A stretch of DNA of 64,000 nt from Arenicola marina. Its lineage: Eukaryota; Annelida; Polychaeta; Arenicolidae. Location of the stretch: contig OZ025249.1 of NCBI GenBank assembly GCA_964019135.1, forward strand, positions 4,092,001-4,156,000. Direction: 5' to 3'. Shown here in pieces: positions 1 through 12,872 of this stretch; positions within the stretch are counted from its first letter, which is position 1; each line of letters begins with the position of its first letter. Below the pieces are notes generated by a model. That model worked only from the letters and a program-made list of their open reading frames with translations, ran no database searches and was not told the DNA's origin. A program made the translations under genes and the position numbers.

Positions 1-214
1 AGTTCTATGTTTGTGGCGTTGGCTTGGTTGTAACAATTGTAACCATTTATTGCCTAATTAAAGTACGACTTAGATATCCTAGTTAAATCATTGCTTGAAA
101 CCTGCTCAGCATCCCTAAGTGTGTGACCTGGTGCACGTGGCTTCACGACTACGATCAGCCTTAATTAGCAGCAGGCCGACATGTGAAACACATGTTGCAG
201 TCAGGTTAACCGGG

Positions 215-378
215 TGTTCGGTTGCTTTGGAAGCATGTAACGTTCTTTTCGGTAATTAGAGAGTTGTTGATTTCCGGTAACGAGGCCGGCTTCGTGTGAT
301 TTGAAGAAATAAACCGATTCGGAGGTATATTTCGCTTCAAGAACTGTTTGTCGTTTCGTGAATACCATCGTAAGAACA
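215..378 (+). repeat. 5' LTR of BEL/Pao element 1
   Basis: Starts TGTTCGG and ends AGAACA. By eye it matches the right LTR base for base over 164 bp. It is preceded by the target duplication CCGGG. Confidence 0.95.
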
Positions 379-3300
379 TTTTGGTAGCAGAGCGTGGTTG
401 ACCGTGAGTCTTACATATAACATAACCATGGAAAAGCTGAAAAATCAGAAAGCTAAGGCGAAGGCTGTATTCACTCGCACCAGCACGCGGTTGCTGCAAT
501 CTATGGAAAGCGGATGCGGCCAAAAAGAGATAAATTCAAATTTGGACTCTGTGACCATAGCATTTGAAGGAGTGATATTTGCCTGTGAACAGTTAGAAGA
601 ATTCTATGAGGGCATCGGCGATAACAGGAACGTCCGACTGGTAGGACGCGAACTCGAAGATATTGAAAAAAGATTCAGTGATTATAGTCTAATGGTGCAA
701 CAGCATTTACAGCACTGTTATCCGCAAACTCGGTCTCAGGCACCTCGCCGGCCGCCAACCGTGCAGCCGGTGCCAGAACAGCAAAGCACTCCAAGACAAC
801 TGTCAGAACAATTCCGACATGAAATCAGCCAACGGGAGGCTGAACTTGAACGCATTGCGTCTCAAATTGAAAGAACTTTCGAAGAATGTCAGATTCATAT
901 ACGAGAGATGAAAGGACCACAGCAGCCATTTGTATCACCACATCAGAACGCAATTAACCAGACCCACGTTGCAACCCACCCAGGTGAACAGCATTCATCG
1001 CATGCATCACACGAGTTATCAGAGTATGTGGCTGCAACTCAGGCCCAACCAGCTAATCACCGGGTTATTACATCGACGCCATTTATGCTGCCTGCAATGC
1101 TATCCACTGCCTCACATGTACATCAGCCTCTCAGCACCCAGCCTCAGGCAAGTCCAATTAGAAGCGTGTCAGCGGCAAATATGCAGTCATACCAGCAGTC
1201 TGGAGGTCTTGAACCAGAGGGTCATCGCCATGGAACAATAGTGGGGTCCCAGCAATTATTACCCAATGAAAATTACCCTGTGGGTTTGGGACAAGCAGGA
1301 AACAGTTGTAGTGGCGTGAATGCAGATCCCTCAGCACTCCTTCCCAGGGTGAGTTTGCCCAAGTTCTCTGGGGACAAGAGAGCTTACGAAGCCTGGCGAT
1401 CAGCCTTTGATGCATGTGTCGACAGCGCCAGAATAGTGCCGGAGTACAAACTGCTGCGCCTGCGAGAGAGCTTGCAAGGTGAAGCGTTAAAGGTGGTGGA
1501 AAGCTTGGGCTTCTCGGCACAAGCTTATGAGGTGGCCAAGGCTCGGCTAGAGAGGAAGTATGGCGGAAAGCAACGGGCACTAACTCTGCGCCTCGAAGAG
1601 TTAGATCAGTTCAAGCCTGTTAGAGACAACTGCGAAAAGGATTTGGAGCGCTTGGCAGAATTGTTAGATATGGTCGTTGTCAACCTTCATGAAGCCGAGC
1701 TAGGGAACGGATCCTTATATATAGCTATCCAGCGCAAGTTGAGCAAATCGCTGCTCGCCAAGTACAAACAGTGGATTTGTGAAAGTAATCGCGAGGAAAC
1801 CGTGCTAGTCTTAAGAGACTTCATTGACAGAGAAGCCGAGTTCCTCACAACTGCATCAGAAACTATATGTGGAATCAACAAGGACTGGGGAAGAAAAGAG
1901 AAGACCGCTTCAACTGGGCGGACGTTCCTGACCCAAGACGAGACCAAGGGTGCTATGAAGCCGCAGTCGAAGTGCCACCTGTGTCAGTCTCGCCATGGCA
2001 TGTGGGCTTGTAGCCGCTTCCGGGCCATGTCAATACAACTCCGTTGGAATGTGGCCAAGGAACACAGACTTTGCTTTAGGTGCCTCGGAGATGGTCATCA
2101 AGGCCAAGCGTGCATTAGGGGTCGAACATTCGGTCTAAATGGATGCGAATTATCCCATCATCGTCTGCTGCACAAGGATCGAGTGATCCCTCAATCAGAC
2201 CGTTCACGTGAAGCCGAGGTAAGAGACAGGGATTCAGTGAGGTCAGTAAATGGTAGAAACACGGAAGCAAGTTCCCATGGTAACCTCACCATGGAAGGGG
2301 AGCGAAGCCCGAGAACCATGTTGACTGAGCATACAAAGTCTACAGAGTTTGTCGCCCTAAGGACAGTGCCTGTCTATCTGTCCAACGGACGGCGGAAATT
2401 GAAGGTGAATGCTCTATTGGACGAGGCAAGTAGCAAGAGCTATTTGAACAGCGACATAGCTGCGGAACTAGGTCTGGACGGAACCCACCAAGAACTAACT
2501 GTAAACGTCCTGAATGGCAATCAAGAGCGTTTTGACACAGCTGTTGTTGATTTCACAATTCAAAGTGTCCACGGCGATCTGCATAAGGAAGCGTCAGCGT
2601 ATACCACAGAACGTGTGACGGGAGACAGGTGGTGAACTGGAATGAAGCAAAGCACAAGTGGACGCATCTGGCAGGAATTAGCTTCCCAAAGGTTGGGCCA
2701 CGACCCATCGTCGACCTGTTGATCGGTGTGGATCAATCTGATCTTCTGTATTCATTAAAGGACATACGCGGACTTCCTGGAGAGCCTATCGCTCGACTGA
2801 CGCCACTGGGATGGACCTGCGTCGGTAACACCGAGATGGCGACGCGTAGCCCTCAGGCAAACTTCGCCTTTTTCGTGAAGGATTCGAACAACCTTGAAGC
2901 ACTTGTTCGTCGCTTTTGGGAACTTGAAGATGTCCAAGGTACTCAAATTGTCAAACCGGGAGACAAGGCCGCTATGGAACATCGTGTCAAAGTCTCTAGT
3001 GTTTCGGGATGGCCATTACCAGGTTGCTACGCCGTGGAAAGTCGATAGACCCAAACTACCGGACAACTACAGTATGGCATTGCGCAGACTGCAAAATACT
3101 GAAAAACGCCTGTTGAAATGCCCAAAGGTTGGTGAGGCATACGCAGGGGTGTTACAGGATTATCAGGACAAGGGGTACATTCGCAAAGTTTCCCCTAATG
3201 AACAGAAACCTGATGAGGTGTGGTATCTGCCCCACTTTCCAGTCCTAAGACCGGACAAGGAACCGATAAAGACAAGGATCGTGTTCGATGCGTCAGCCGA

Positions 3301-6300
3301 GTGCGAAGGAATCTCACTCAATGATGTCGTCGAACAAGGACCCAAGTTACAAAACGACTTGGTGGATGTTCTCCTTCGTTTCCGACGCGACCCCGTTGCT
3401 CTGATGAGTGATGTCAAGGAGATGTACCTACAGATAAAACTGAAAACTGCAGATCGCCCATACCATCGATTCTTGTGGCGCGATCAAAAAACGGAAAACG
3501 AACCGGATGTATACGAATTCGAAAGGGTTGTGTTTGGAGTCAACTCGTCGCCATTTCAGGCCCAGTTTGTAGTCCAGGAGCACGCCCGGCAGCACCAAGC
3601 GGAGTGGCCTGTCGGCGCTGACGCCATCATTAACAGCACTTACCTGGACGACACCATGGACTCGGTCGCAGACTTGGAGAAAGGCATCGACTTTTATAAT
3701 CAAACAACAAGTCTATGGAACGCGGCTGGAATGCACGCCAGAAAGTGGCTTTCTAACGCGCCTGACGTATTGGAACACATCCCTCACTCAGACTGCGCGA
3801 AAGAGGTGGATCTCGATCGGGGTGAGATCCCTGCCGTCAAAACCCTCGGAGTCATGTGGTCACCCATGGAAGACGAGTTCCTATTTCGCTTCAACCAATC
3901 TCCACACGATTTGACATATACAAAACGCGAATTCCTGAAGAGGATAGCAACATTATTTGACCCTTTGGGGTTTCTGACGCCGTACACCGTTCGTGCAAAA
4001 GTCCTTCTGCAGGAAATGTGGGCAGCTGGCCTGGACTGGGACGATCCATTAGATGAAGTGACAGTAACAAAAGCAAGACAGTGGTTTGGTGAGCTTAACG
4101 ATCTGCAAAACATACGCATTCCTCGTTGTCTCCGGCTACCTGGAGAACCGAAGGACACTGGGCTGCACGTATTCGTGGACGCCTCCACTGCCGCTTACGG
4201 AGCCGTCGCTTATGTGAGACACACCAACGCCGATAGGGAAGCTACTTGTCGTCTTGTTGCCTCGAAGTGCCGTGTGGCTCCGCTGCAAGCCGTCACTATC
4301 CCTCGTCTGGAGTTGATGGCTGCTGTCGTTGGTTTGCGACTAGCTGAGACGGCCGGCAAGGCGCTACGTATACCAACCCATTCATGGACATTCTGGTCTG
4401 ACAGCATGGATGTGCTGTATTGGATCCGGGGTCGGAGCCGGCAATTTAAACCGTTTGTAGCGAATCGGGTCGGCGAAATCCAAGGTAAAACCAGCCCGGC
4501 TCAGTGGAGACATGTTCCTTCCAAGCAAAACCCGGCCGATGCGCTGACCAGGGGAACGACAGTATCTACGCTTGCGACGGAGAGCAAATGGTGGAACGGG
4601 CCATCGTTTCTTGGGCAAGAGGAGAACGAGTGGCCCGAGAACAAGATCGACACAACCTTGCGGGTTAGTGCCAAAACACTCAATGACCGACACGGGATGA
4701 CCCAGGTTCGGGCACAAACATTCGTCACCAATATCCTTGAGAATCGATTGACGCCAGGGCGATACTCAAGTTGGACTATGCTTACGAGGGTCCATGCCAA
4801 GGTGCGTCGCTTCGTGGAAAACTGTCGCTTACCCAGTGGCCTACGCCAAGCGGGACCGACCACGCCCGATGAAATAACTAGCGCCAAAACGTATTACTTC
4901 CGGCTCGCACAACGGGAAGTGTTCGAAGAGGAGCTACGAGCAATACATGCTGGAAAAGAGTTACCGAGCGGATCCAAACTTCCTTCATTGAAGCCAGCAA
5001 TGGACGAGGAAGGGGTACTGAGATGCACTGGCAGACTTGAGTTCGCGGAGTGTCTGCCGTGGGAAGCACGCCACCCCATAATCTTGCCTCGCCATCATCG
5101 GATTACCAAGCTGGTAATAAAAGACATGCATGAACACTGCCTGCATGGCGGAACAAACCAGGTGCTGGCGCAGTTGTCAGCACGCTACTGGGTCGTCTCG
5201 GCAAGAGAGGCGATAAGGGAGTGGGAAAGGGAATGTTCTGAATGTAAACGGAGGAAAGCCGCCCCCGCGGCCCAGCAAATGGCCCCATTACCGGAACTGC
5301 GCACGCGTGTGTCATTGCGTGCGTTTTAGCCAGACTTCAATGGACTTCGCCGGGCCATTCTTCACAAAACAGGGGAGAGGCAAGACCCGACAAAAGAGAT
5401 ACCTGTGCTTGTTCACGTGTCTTGCCACCCGAGCGGTCCACCTGGAAGTTGCCAATGGGCTTGATACCGACTCTTTCCTAAACGCCTTTTTCCGCATGGC
5501 TTCGCGACGCGGTATGCCAACTGAAGTTTTATCGGACAACGGGACAAACTTCGTTGGTGCCGCTAACGAACTGGAGGGGCTGGCGGCTCTGGACAAAAGG
5601 CAAATACAGGAGAGGTCGGCCAGCGACGGGGTGAAGTGGAATTTCAATCCGCCTGCGGCCCCCCATTTTAACGGCGTGCATGAGATTATGATTAAGGCAG
5701 CGAAGAAGGCCATCTACGCCATCCTGGGATCCGCAGACGTGACGGATGAAGAGCTGCTTAGTGCCGTGGTGGGGGCAGAGGGATTGATTAACTCTCGACC
5801 GTTAACATATCAGTCGGCAAACGCAGCTGACTGTGTGCCCCTAACACCCAACCATTTTCTACACGGTCAGGTTGGCGGCAGATTTGCACCTGAAGCTGTG
5901 GACAGAGTAGCGTTCAACCCAAGAAAACGCTGGAGGCGGGTACAGGAGCTAGTGCGCCATTTCTGGCACAGGTGGCTTTCCGAGTGGCTACCTAGCCTGA
6001 ACGCAAGAAAGAAGTGGGCGCGCGATAGCAGGGATCTACAGACTGGCGATCTCGTGATCGTTGTATCGCCTGATACTCCGCGTGGTCAGTGGCCGCTGGG
6101 ACGTGTCGTCGCGACCTATCCTGGACGTGATGGACGCGTTCGCGTCGCTGACGTCAAAGTCAGAGGCAGTATCATGCGTCGACCCATAGTTAAACTGTGT
6201 CCACTGGTGGATCTTTGAACGCACCATAACGTTTGTTTTGACGATGAACATTAACCGGATTATTAGCGTTTTAAGTAAATAAACATTAATAGCAATTGGT

Positions 6301-6442
6301 GTAACACTAGAACACATTATGAAGCGGTTTTACATTACGTCCGTGGATTAAAACGTCCTGTCCGTGTAAAACAGTATTAAGTGGGCTAGTTTAAGTTCGA
6401 CCTACTAGCGTGTTGATATCGTCACATCAAGGAAGGGGAGGA

Positions 6443-6606
6443 TGTTCGGTTGCTTTGGAAGCATGTAACGTTCTTTTCGGTAATTAGAGAGTTGTTGATT
6501 TCCGGTAACGAGGCCGGCTTCGTGTGATTTGAAGAAATAAACCGATTCGGAGGTATATTTCGCTTCAAGAACTGTTTGTCGTTTCGTGAATACCATCGTA
6601 AGAACA
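6443..6606 (+). repeat. 3' LTR of BEL/Pao element 1
   Basis: Same 164 bp as the left LTR. It is preceded by the purine-rich tract GGAAGGGGAGGA and followed by the target duplication CCGGG. Confidence 0.95.
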
Positions 6607-7084
6607 CCGGGAATGTTTCATTACAGCATGTAATGCAAATGTGTTTCGTTAATTGGCCAGAAGTGCCTATGTGTATAAGCAACTTGAAACCAGGATGTCT
6701 TAATAAGATCGTAGAGAGATAATATCGTCTAATCGCCATGTTGTTGCCAAGATCAATTACCGACCTTAATTTATTATGTGTCTATATATCTTGTATGGGA
6801 TGTCACGGCAAACGTGTCTATCCCGGGACACCACAGAACTCTGTCGTGGCACTGCTACTTATAACAAAGCATGGCGAAGCACACAAACTGATGACGTTTA
6901 CCACTAAAATGAAAAATGGTAAATTCATATCGCGGTCAAGGCTAAGGCAAGATTCCATTTCGCACTATGGCATGCGTGGAATTTTGACAAAAGAAATCTT
7001 GAATGATTCAAGGACTGATTCTTATTTGTATTTTGACCTCTTTAGTTTTGGCGGGAAAGAGCTCGACATGCAACTTTAAAACAT
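6607..7084. other. Unassigned sequence between BEL element and minisatellite
   Basis: No recognisable gene, terminal repeat or RNA was seen. A 113-codon open frame on the plus strand matches no family I know. Confidence 0.4.
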
Positions 7085-8060
7085 ACATGATGTCGTGACC
7101 GTCCAGTGATAATGTGACTTGCGTGTAGTGTTGTGACCTGCCAGAGATAATGTCACCTGCGTGTGGTATTGTGACCTGCCAGTGATAATGTAACCTGCGT
7201 GTGGTGTTGTGACATTCTTGTGATAATGTGACATGTGTGTGGTGTTGTGACCTGCCAGTGATAATGTCACCTGCGTGTGGTGTTGTGACCTGCCAGTGAT
7301 AATGTGACATGTGTGTGGTGTTGTGACCTGCCAGTGATAATGTCACCTGCGTGTGGTGTTGTGACCTGCCAGTGATAATGTGACATGTGTGTGGTGTTGT
7401 GACCTGCCAGTGATAATGTCACCTGCGTGTGGTGTTGTGACCTGCCAGTGATAATGTGGCGTGCGTGTGGTGTTGTGACCTGCCAGTGCTAATGTGACCT
7501 GCGTATGGTGTTGTGACCTGCCAGTGCTAATGTGACCTGCGTGTGGTGTCGTGACCTGCCAGTGATAATGTGGCGTGCGTGTGGTGTTATGACCTGCCAG
7601 TGATAATGTCACCTGCGTGTGGTGTTGTGACCTGCCAGTGATAATGTAACCTGCGTGTGGTGTTGTGACCTGCCAGTGATAATGTGACCTGCCAGTGATA
7701 ATATGACCTGCGTGTGATGTCGTGACCTGCCAGTGATAATGTGACCTGCCAGTGATAATGTGACCTGCGTGTGGTGTCGTGACCTGTCAGTGATAATGTG
7801 ACCTGCCAGTGATAATGTGACCTGCGTGTGGTGTCGTGACCTGTCAGTGATAATGTGACCTGCCAGTGATAATGCGACCTGCGTGTGGTGTCGTGACCTG
7901 CCAGTGATAATGTGGCGTGCGTGTGGTGTTTTGAGCCTGTTGTGATAATGTGACTTGCGTGTTGTGTCTTGAGCCTGTTGTGATGATATGACTGGCGTGT
8001 GGTGTAACTGTTGTGACCCAGTGATGATGTGCGTAACCTCTGATAAACGTCGCGATCACG
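7085..8060. repeat. 38-bp minisatellite beside duplicated SLC5 exon
   Basis: About 24 units of roughly 38 bp built from GTGATAATGTGACCTGC and GTGTGGTGTTGTGACCTGCC, with some units shortened to the first part. On the minus strand, the gene's strand, each unit holds one or two CAGGTCA motifs that resemble weak donor sites. The array starts about 45-60 bp inside the intron downstream of the duplicated exon at 8069-8169. The same repeat family lies in the same place beside the main copy of that exon (35,985-36,480), so array and exon were duplicated together. Long open frames read across it are repeat artefacts. Confidence 0.93.
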
Positions 8061-8068
8061 TGACGCAC

Positions 8069-8169
8069 CTGTGAGGAGGGAGACGATGACTCCTGTTACT
8101 ATGGTGACTGTCAGTGACAAGACGCTGTAGAGGAAGAACGAGAGACGGAACAGCGGGAAAATGTCGTCT
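8069..8169 (-). CDS. SLC5A8-like: Duplicate of SLC5 last membrane-segment exon (exon 12')
   Basis: This 101-bp exon is a near copy of the exon at 36,505-36,605. It begins after an acceptor ending ATTTCAG and ends at a donor GTGCGT; both are intact and the reading frame is open. It encodes a hydrophobic segment ending TGVIVSLLTG, as in the last membrane helix of SLC5A6/8/12 transporters. Homology to the other copy continues into both flanking introns. No duplicates of the preceding exons were found between 8.2 and 36.5 kb, so this is an exon-scale copy rather than a second gene. Because 101 is not a multiple of three, using both copies in one transcript would shift the frame. They could be alternative exons, or this copy may be silent. 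Confidence 0.8.
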
Positions 8170-9799
8170 CTGAAATAGACATCGCACCATATATATGTTC
8201 TTTGAAATGACCATGACCGTTTACAAATACTAAAGTTCTATCATAAATTAAAGAATAATAATCTTCCCACGTATTTTTTGCAGATTCCCATAACACATGC
8301 ATACGAGATACACGCATACAACACCAGACACAAGGCACTGGTCCGTACCAATAGAGCACACCACGACTATGGTGCTATATTAGGTCAGAAGCTTTTATAT
8401 ACTTTTTGCCAACAAGAAGCCCAGGTGCATCCACATGGATCCATGCATGCCCGGTTGACCCAGCATGTATGGCTTAAATTTGGACATAAGCGGCCAGCAT
8501 GACCAGGAAACTTGGCCTACGGGTGAGTTGGGCCGAATGCCATTGGATTCAGGCACCTTTTCACCATGGACGTCTCGGTACATGGAAACAATAACATTCT
8601 GATGATGTCAATGCTCTGATCATGACATTAAAAGAGATGTTTGCTAAATTTAGGCCTAAGATAGCTATCATGCTAAGGGACCATGTAGATGGACCCGGGA
8701 GGGGGGGGGGGCACTATTACACAAATCTGATGGAGGGTCCCGTGATAACCCCTATAGAGCGGGCATTTATAGAGCGGGCATTTATAGAGCGGGTTTCCTT
8801 GGAAAAAAATCGAGCGGATCTGCATGAAGCGGCGACATAGAGCGGGTCAATGGAACAAATATACGAGCGTATTTTGGAAGTGAAATACCCCTTTCAGGCG
8901 GAGTTTGGAGGTCAAAAATGAGCGGGGGGGGGGGGGACTTTACCACGGAAGCCCACGAAACCCAGCTTTGTTTTAAGTATCCCCTCTCCCAGCTCTATAG
9001 GGTTGTCTTTTTCGTCACAAATGTCCGCTTCCTCAGGGATCAAGGAGCACCCGTGGAACCCCCTCACCAGATTCGTATAACAGTGTCCCCTCCCCCCTCC
9101 CCCCTGACCTCCTGTCGCTTTGCTTGCCCCAGTCCACAAGTTATATGTACCAGGTTGTACCAGCCTGACCCGACACACTTCTTTCTGTTAGCGGGACTTA
9201 GCGGGCTCCTTAACTTTAAAAGGGCATTAAATGACTGTGGATCAATAGGGTAAGACTTCGAGATTTTTTTTTCGCTGTATCTATAGGATACTTGCCACGT
9301 CAGTGTTGCTCTGGTATATTTGGCACTTACGGCGGTATGCTACTTCTAAACACTTACGGTGAATATTTCTGATTTTTTTTTACCAGACAGACAGCAAAGA
9401 AATTCATATGTTTTAGGCTTGTTTTTTGGGAATATGAGGTTGAATATCCCCACCCCTCTATCCATCTTTAGCATTGTCTCTTGTGGGACTTCAAAGCATT
9501 GAACCACATTTCTTTCAATAAAAAAACCAAGGCGCTAAAACATCCTGCTTTTTGCTCAAGAAGTACTTTGTTATATGCTCTATAATGCAATAATATTGAG
9601 GTTTTCAGGTTTGTTTGGGACTGTTGGGTATGTGCGTGGAAGGGGGGGGGGCTGAGGGGTGGGGGGGGTTGCTTCATTTCTGGGCCTGCGTCTCCTGCTG
9701 GTATTTTGTATATATAGGTTATATCGCTATTTAAAGCTACCTTATGGGGTCCAAGTGGTTAAAAAGGATGTGATTATCGGCTTCTCGTTGCCGTGGGCT
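8170..9799. other. Low-complexity non-coding stretch
   Basis: No gene recognised. It contains several G runs (about 8700, 8925, 9645), a 15-bp triplication with core TAGAGCGGGCATTTA at about 8750-8790, and a block at about 8820-8990 that resembles 14,860-15,010. That makes the block a dispersed repeat of unknown class. Confidence 0.5.
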
Positions 9800-10497
9800 A
9801 CAGGTTAAAGACCTGTTGATTGTTGAGGTCTCGTTCATGGAGGGTCATAAGTCCTTATCTACTTGGCATAAGAAATTATTACGGCCCCATTTATCTTTAA
9901 ATAGAGTCCGTGCGTACTTCGTATTACGGGTAAAAAAATGGTCATCTTTTATCTTGGTTGGGGATATCCTGCCTTTAGCTTTAAGTTTTCGGGAGAGCCA
10001 CTCGGAGTGTTTGTATAGGTTAAGTAGGTAGCTAATAACGTTTGAGGGTGCCTGTGCATGTTCGATTTGGGTAAAGCCGAAACATATCATAAAATCATTC
10101 AGCGGATTTCTAGTGCGCATGAGTTTCTTGAAAAACACTTCAAAAAGGGCTTTTGATTCTTTAAAGGGGCAGCATTTGGTGAAGCAGTGATAGATTCTAC
10201 CATGTCGTCACAGAACGGACAATTGAGGCTATCTATGATTTTGCACTGGCGCAGGTATTTATTGCAGTTTAACGTTTGATGGCATAATTTTCATTGAAAA
10301 TCCGATAATTGGCGGTTCAAAGACTTCCTGTAAATATCCCCGAAGATTAAATCCGGGTCTAACGTTGTGTGAAACACCCTTTCCCAATTCAATACACCTG
10401 GTGGAACCGCGCATTCGGCAAAAGTGTTGTTATACAGTGTCCGTAGCGTGAATTTGTAATCTTCAAGAGGTTGGTCCCCCCCCCCCCCTACTTCCAC
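9800..10497 (-). mobile_element. LINE fragment, C-terminal end of reverse-transcriptase ORF
   Basis: The minus strand encodes pieces typical of the C-terminus of L1/Tx1-type LINE proteins. Around 10,300 it reads IFGDIYRKSLNRQLSDFQ; this leads into a Cys/His cluster (LNCPFCDDMVESI, about 10,200) and then a lysine-rich tail (about 9850-10,130). The frame changes and stops between these pieces, so the copy is a degenerate 3' fragment. No reverse-transcriptase core is present in the window for it. Clade is inferred from style of sequence only. Confidence 0.55.
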
Positions 10498-10922
10498 TTA
10501 CCTGTAAAATACAGATGACAATAACAGCTCCGGTCTGGAGGCTGGCTGTGAAGGGTATGTCTTGACCACCCAAGAGCAGCGCTTTATATTACCCATGAAG
10601 AAATGGGATGGACATACTCGGCACAGGAGTGGCACAGGAGTGGAACATTGGACCAATGAGAAATAAGTACAGCGGAATAAAGGGGGGGGGGGGGGATAGA
10701 AAGAGATATCGACAACAGATACGAGAATGATCAAGAAAGGGATGGGGTCCGCTATAGTGAAATCGCTCACCACGTGTCGGAACTGACCGCAGCAAGAAAT
10801 ATACACGAAACTCACAAAATCTGGACCGGCGAACAGCGGCCCGCAAAGAACTCGACCGTAAAGCTCACACATCACTCACACAGGCATTTTCACGCCTTCT
10901 ACAAATGCATAACCAAGCTCAC
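10498..10922. other. Unassigned sequence
   Basis: No gene recognised. It holds a G run near 10,682 and a C run just before the stretch. The minus-strand open frames here are low in coding character. Confidence 0.4.
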
Positions 10923-11446
10923 TTCGATGAATGATTGTCGATTATGACAACGAGCCTACCTCTCTAAATCGCCTCGACCCGCTTCTTTACACAACACTTG
11001 GACCCTAGGATGCATTTATTTTAAAGTTTGCTCTCTATTACTTGCACATCAATTATATTTTCATCGGTTGTTAAAGGCTTTCCTCTCTGATGCTTCAAAT
11101 TTGACCAGGCAATAGAACCGACATCATCCGCACGGTGGCGCCGCTAGTTGCGTCACAAATGCACGCACGACTATAGACACACAACGAGAATTAGTGGCGC
11201 CGCCATACGGAAGCTGTCGGGTGTACTGCCTGATGTCAACAAACGAGCCGCGGCAACTGCCTAGAACAATTTGAAGCGGCTCAGAGGGAAACTGTTAGCG
11301 ACCGACGAAAATATCACTGATGTGCAAGAAGTAGAGAGCAAACTTTAAAATGAATGCATCCTATGGTCCAAGTAATGTCTAAAGAAGAGGATCGAGGCGA
11401 TTAGGAGAGGTAAGTTCGTCGTCATAATTGACAATCATTCATCGAA
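10923..11446. mobile_element. MITE-like element with ~130-bp terminal inverted repeats
   Basis: The left arm, starting TTCGATGAATGATTGTC at 10,923, is the reverse complement of the right arm, which ends GACAATCATTCATCGAA at 11,446. The match continues inward for about 130 bp with scattered mismatches, for example AAAGTTTGCTCTCTA against TAGAGAGCAAACTTT. The total is 524 bp with no coding potential. Long arms and a short non-coding core fit a non-autonomous DNA transposon. No clear target duplication was identified. Confidence 0.75.
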
Positions 11447-12792
11447 TCGAGCCGGGTGATGCAATGCTACTTTTTTGACCATGTGTATGGCATAGCCCTT
11501 ACACCCCTGTTGGGGTTGAGGTCGTGAGGGTCATACGTCAGGGCTAGTAAAATGACAGTCTGTCAAGTGACCATCAACCATAAGTGACTAATATTATAGC
11601 TGGGATAGCAATCTGCCACCCCGTAGCGAAAGCTACAACCAAAGCTACCGATATTTTTATTTTACATTATTTGCTCTTATGGACATTGGATTAATATTGA
11701 GATATCGAGAAGAAAAAAATGCTCAAAAGGGGGCAAAAACGGCCACGTATGTATAGTACTCGCTAGGTGGCGCCACGTTGATCCCGCGTACTACCTTAAA
11801 CAGAAATCCCGCCATGTCCAACGTTAAATATTTGTATTACTCTTTTGCGACAGACTCTCCAACGAGGAGGCAGACCCGAAACAAATCACGACCGGCTATA
11901 TGCCTTAAAAAGCTACAGAATTCACTTCATGTATCGTGGTGCGAACCTCAGTAGGTCAAAGTTATCGTGAAAGTTGTATGGGGAGTTTGTTTTTTTTTTT
12001 GGGGGGGGCGGGGCGACCACCCGACGCGATTTTCATGACCAGCCCCAGAGGACATGAAGCAGAACATTATAACAGCGCCCTGAGCAAGCGCCTTATCGAG
12101 TTTGTTTATTACTTATCATTTTTTCCCCTTCTAAACAATGGATGAAAAAGTAAAACTGGCGGACCTCAGCTTTAGAGATAATTTTAGAGCAAGCTGCGTT
12201 GGACCCAGTCTGAGGACGCTATTTAGAAAATTTGGCCAAAAAACCCAACCTACCTGTCAGAAACAGACCGCTGATAACGGGTGCCTTCCATTTAAAAAAA
12301 AAGAACAGAACAACGTGCCTCTTTCAACGTGCCTATTGTGCGTCTGATGGCATGAGAGTGATGTCGCCACGCAATACGAGGCGAGATAAACAGCCCGATT
12401 GGTGGGACACTAAGTGTACACATGCTAAACAGAATAATATGTGATGTTAGCTAGGTATGGACAATCACGACCAGAAGGCGATTGCAAGGTGTATGTTGAC
12501 TGTACAAAAGTTTTAATGATCTCTGTAGAAATAAGAAGTCCAGTTATCAACAAAAGATTTCCAATACATTAAATATAGCTAGACGGGAACCGAACACGTT
12601 TTGTTCACTGATTATTATCTAATGTACCACCTGAGCCCCCTACAATTTCTGCCGAGGAGTGGCATAGCTATTTCAATTCTCTCCTTAATTGTGAATGTGA
12701 CTCAACATAGTGTTGAACACTTTCTTGAGGTCAGAAGATAGATCAAGGTATATAGAATACGTAATCACTATGATTGTACGCGCACACAAGCT
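11447..12792. other. Unassigned intergenic sequence
   Basis: No gene, RNA or terminal repeat recognised. Short open frames at 11.9-12.4 kb run through homopolymers and look fortuitous. Confidence 0.4.
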
Positions 12793-12872
12793 ACAGTCGA
12801 TTCCCGACTGGCGTCTAAAGAACTTTGCATGGACACCGTTGTGCCCCTAGAAAGCGGGCTTGCCTGGGGGCA
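12793..12872. repeat. Dispersed repeat, inverted copy at 22,018-22,100
   Basis: The stretch ACAGTCGATTC...GCTTGCCTGGGGGCA matches the reverse complement of 22,018-22,100 at roughly four bases in five. The best-conserved core is GCGGGCTTGCCTGGGGGC. Family unknown. Confidence 0.6.

Larger units (their letters stand above)
215..6606 (+). mobile_element. BEL/Pao LTR retrotransposon, element 1
   Basis: Fossil LTR retrotransposon of the BEL/Pao family. Two 164-bp direct LTRs (TG...CA) flank the internal region, and a 5-bp target duplication (CCGGG, 210-214 and 6607-6611) marks the insertion. A primer-binding-like site follows the left LTR (TTGGTAGCAGAGC near 381) and a purine tract precedes the right one. 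Parts in order: gag-like coiled region from about 430, DUF1759-like capsid region about 1350-1860, zinc-knuckle region about 1970-2180, protease-like region about 2340-2640, reverse transcriptase about 3170-3760, RNase H about 4150-4560, integrase zinc-binding region about 5000-5260, integrase core about 5330-5800, and a Pao-type C-terminal domain about 5860-6200. The LTRs look identical, so the insertion is very recent. The coding region is broken, with about three interruptions. Confidence 0.95.

Noticed and set aside
7008-8120. Long minus-strand open frames with repeated histidine/threonine-rich peptides (also at 35.9-36.6 kb and 55.6-56.1 kb)
   Set aside because: They are frames running through minisatellites; only the terminal piece that matches the SLC5 exon is coding.
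9816-10140. Independent small host gene
   Set aside because: Minus-strand peptides fit the C-terminal end of a LINE protein and are interrupted.
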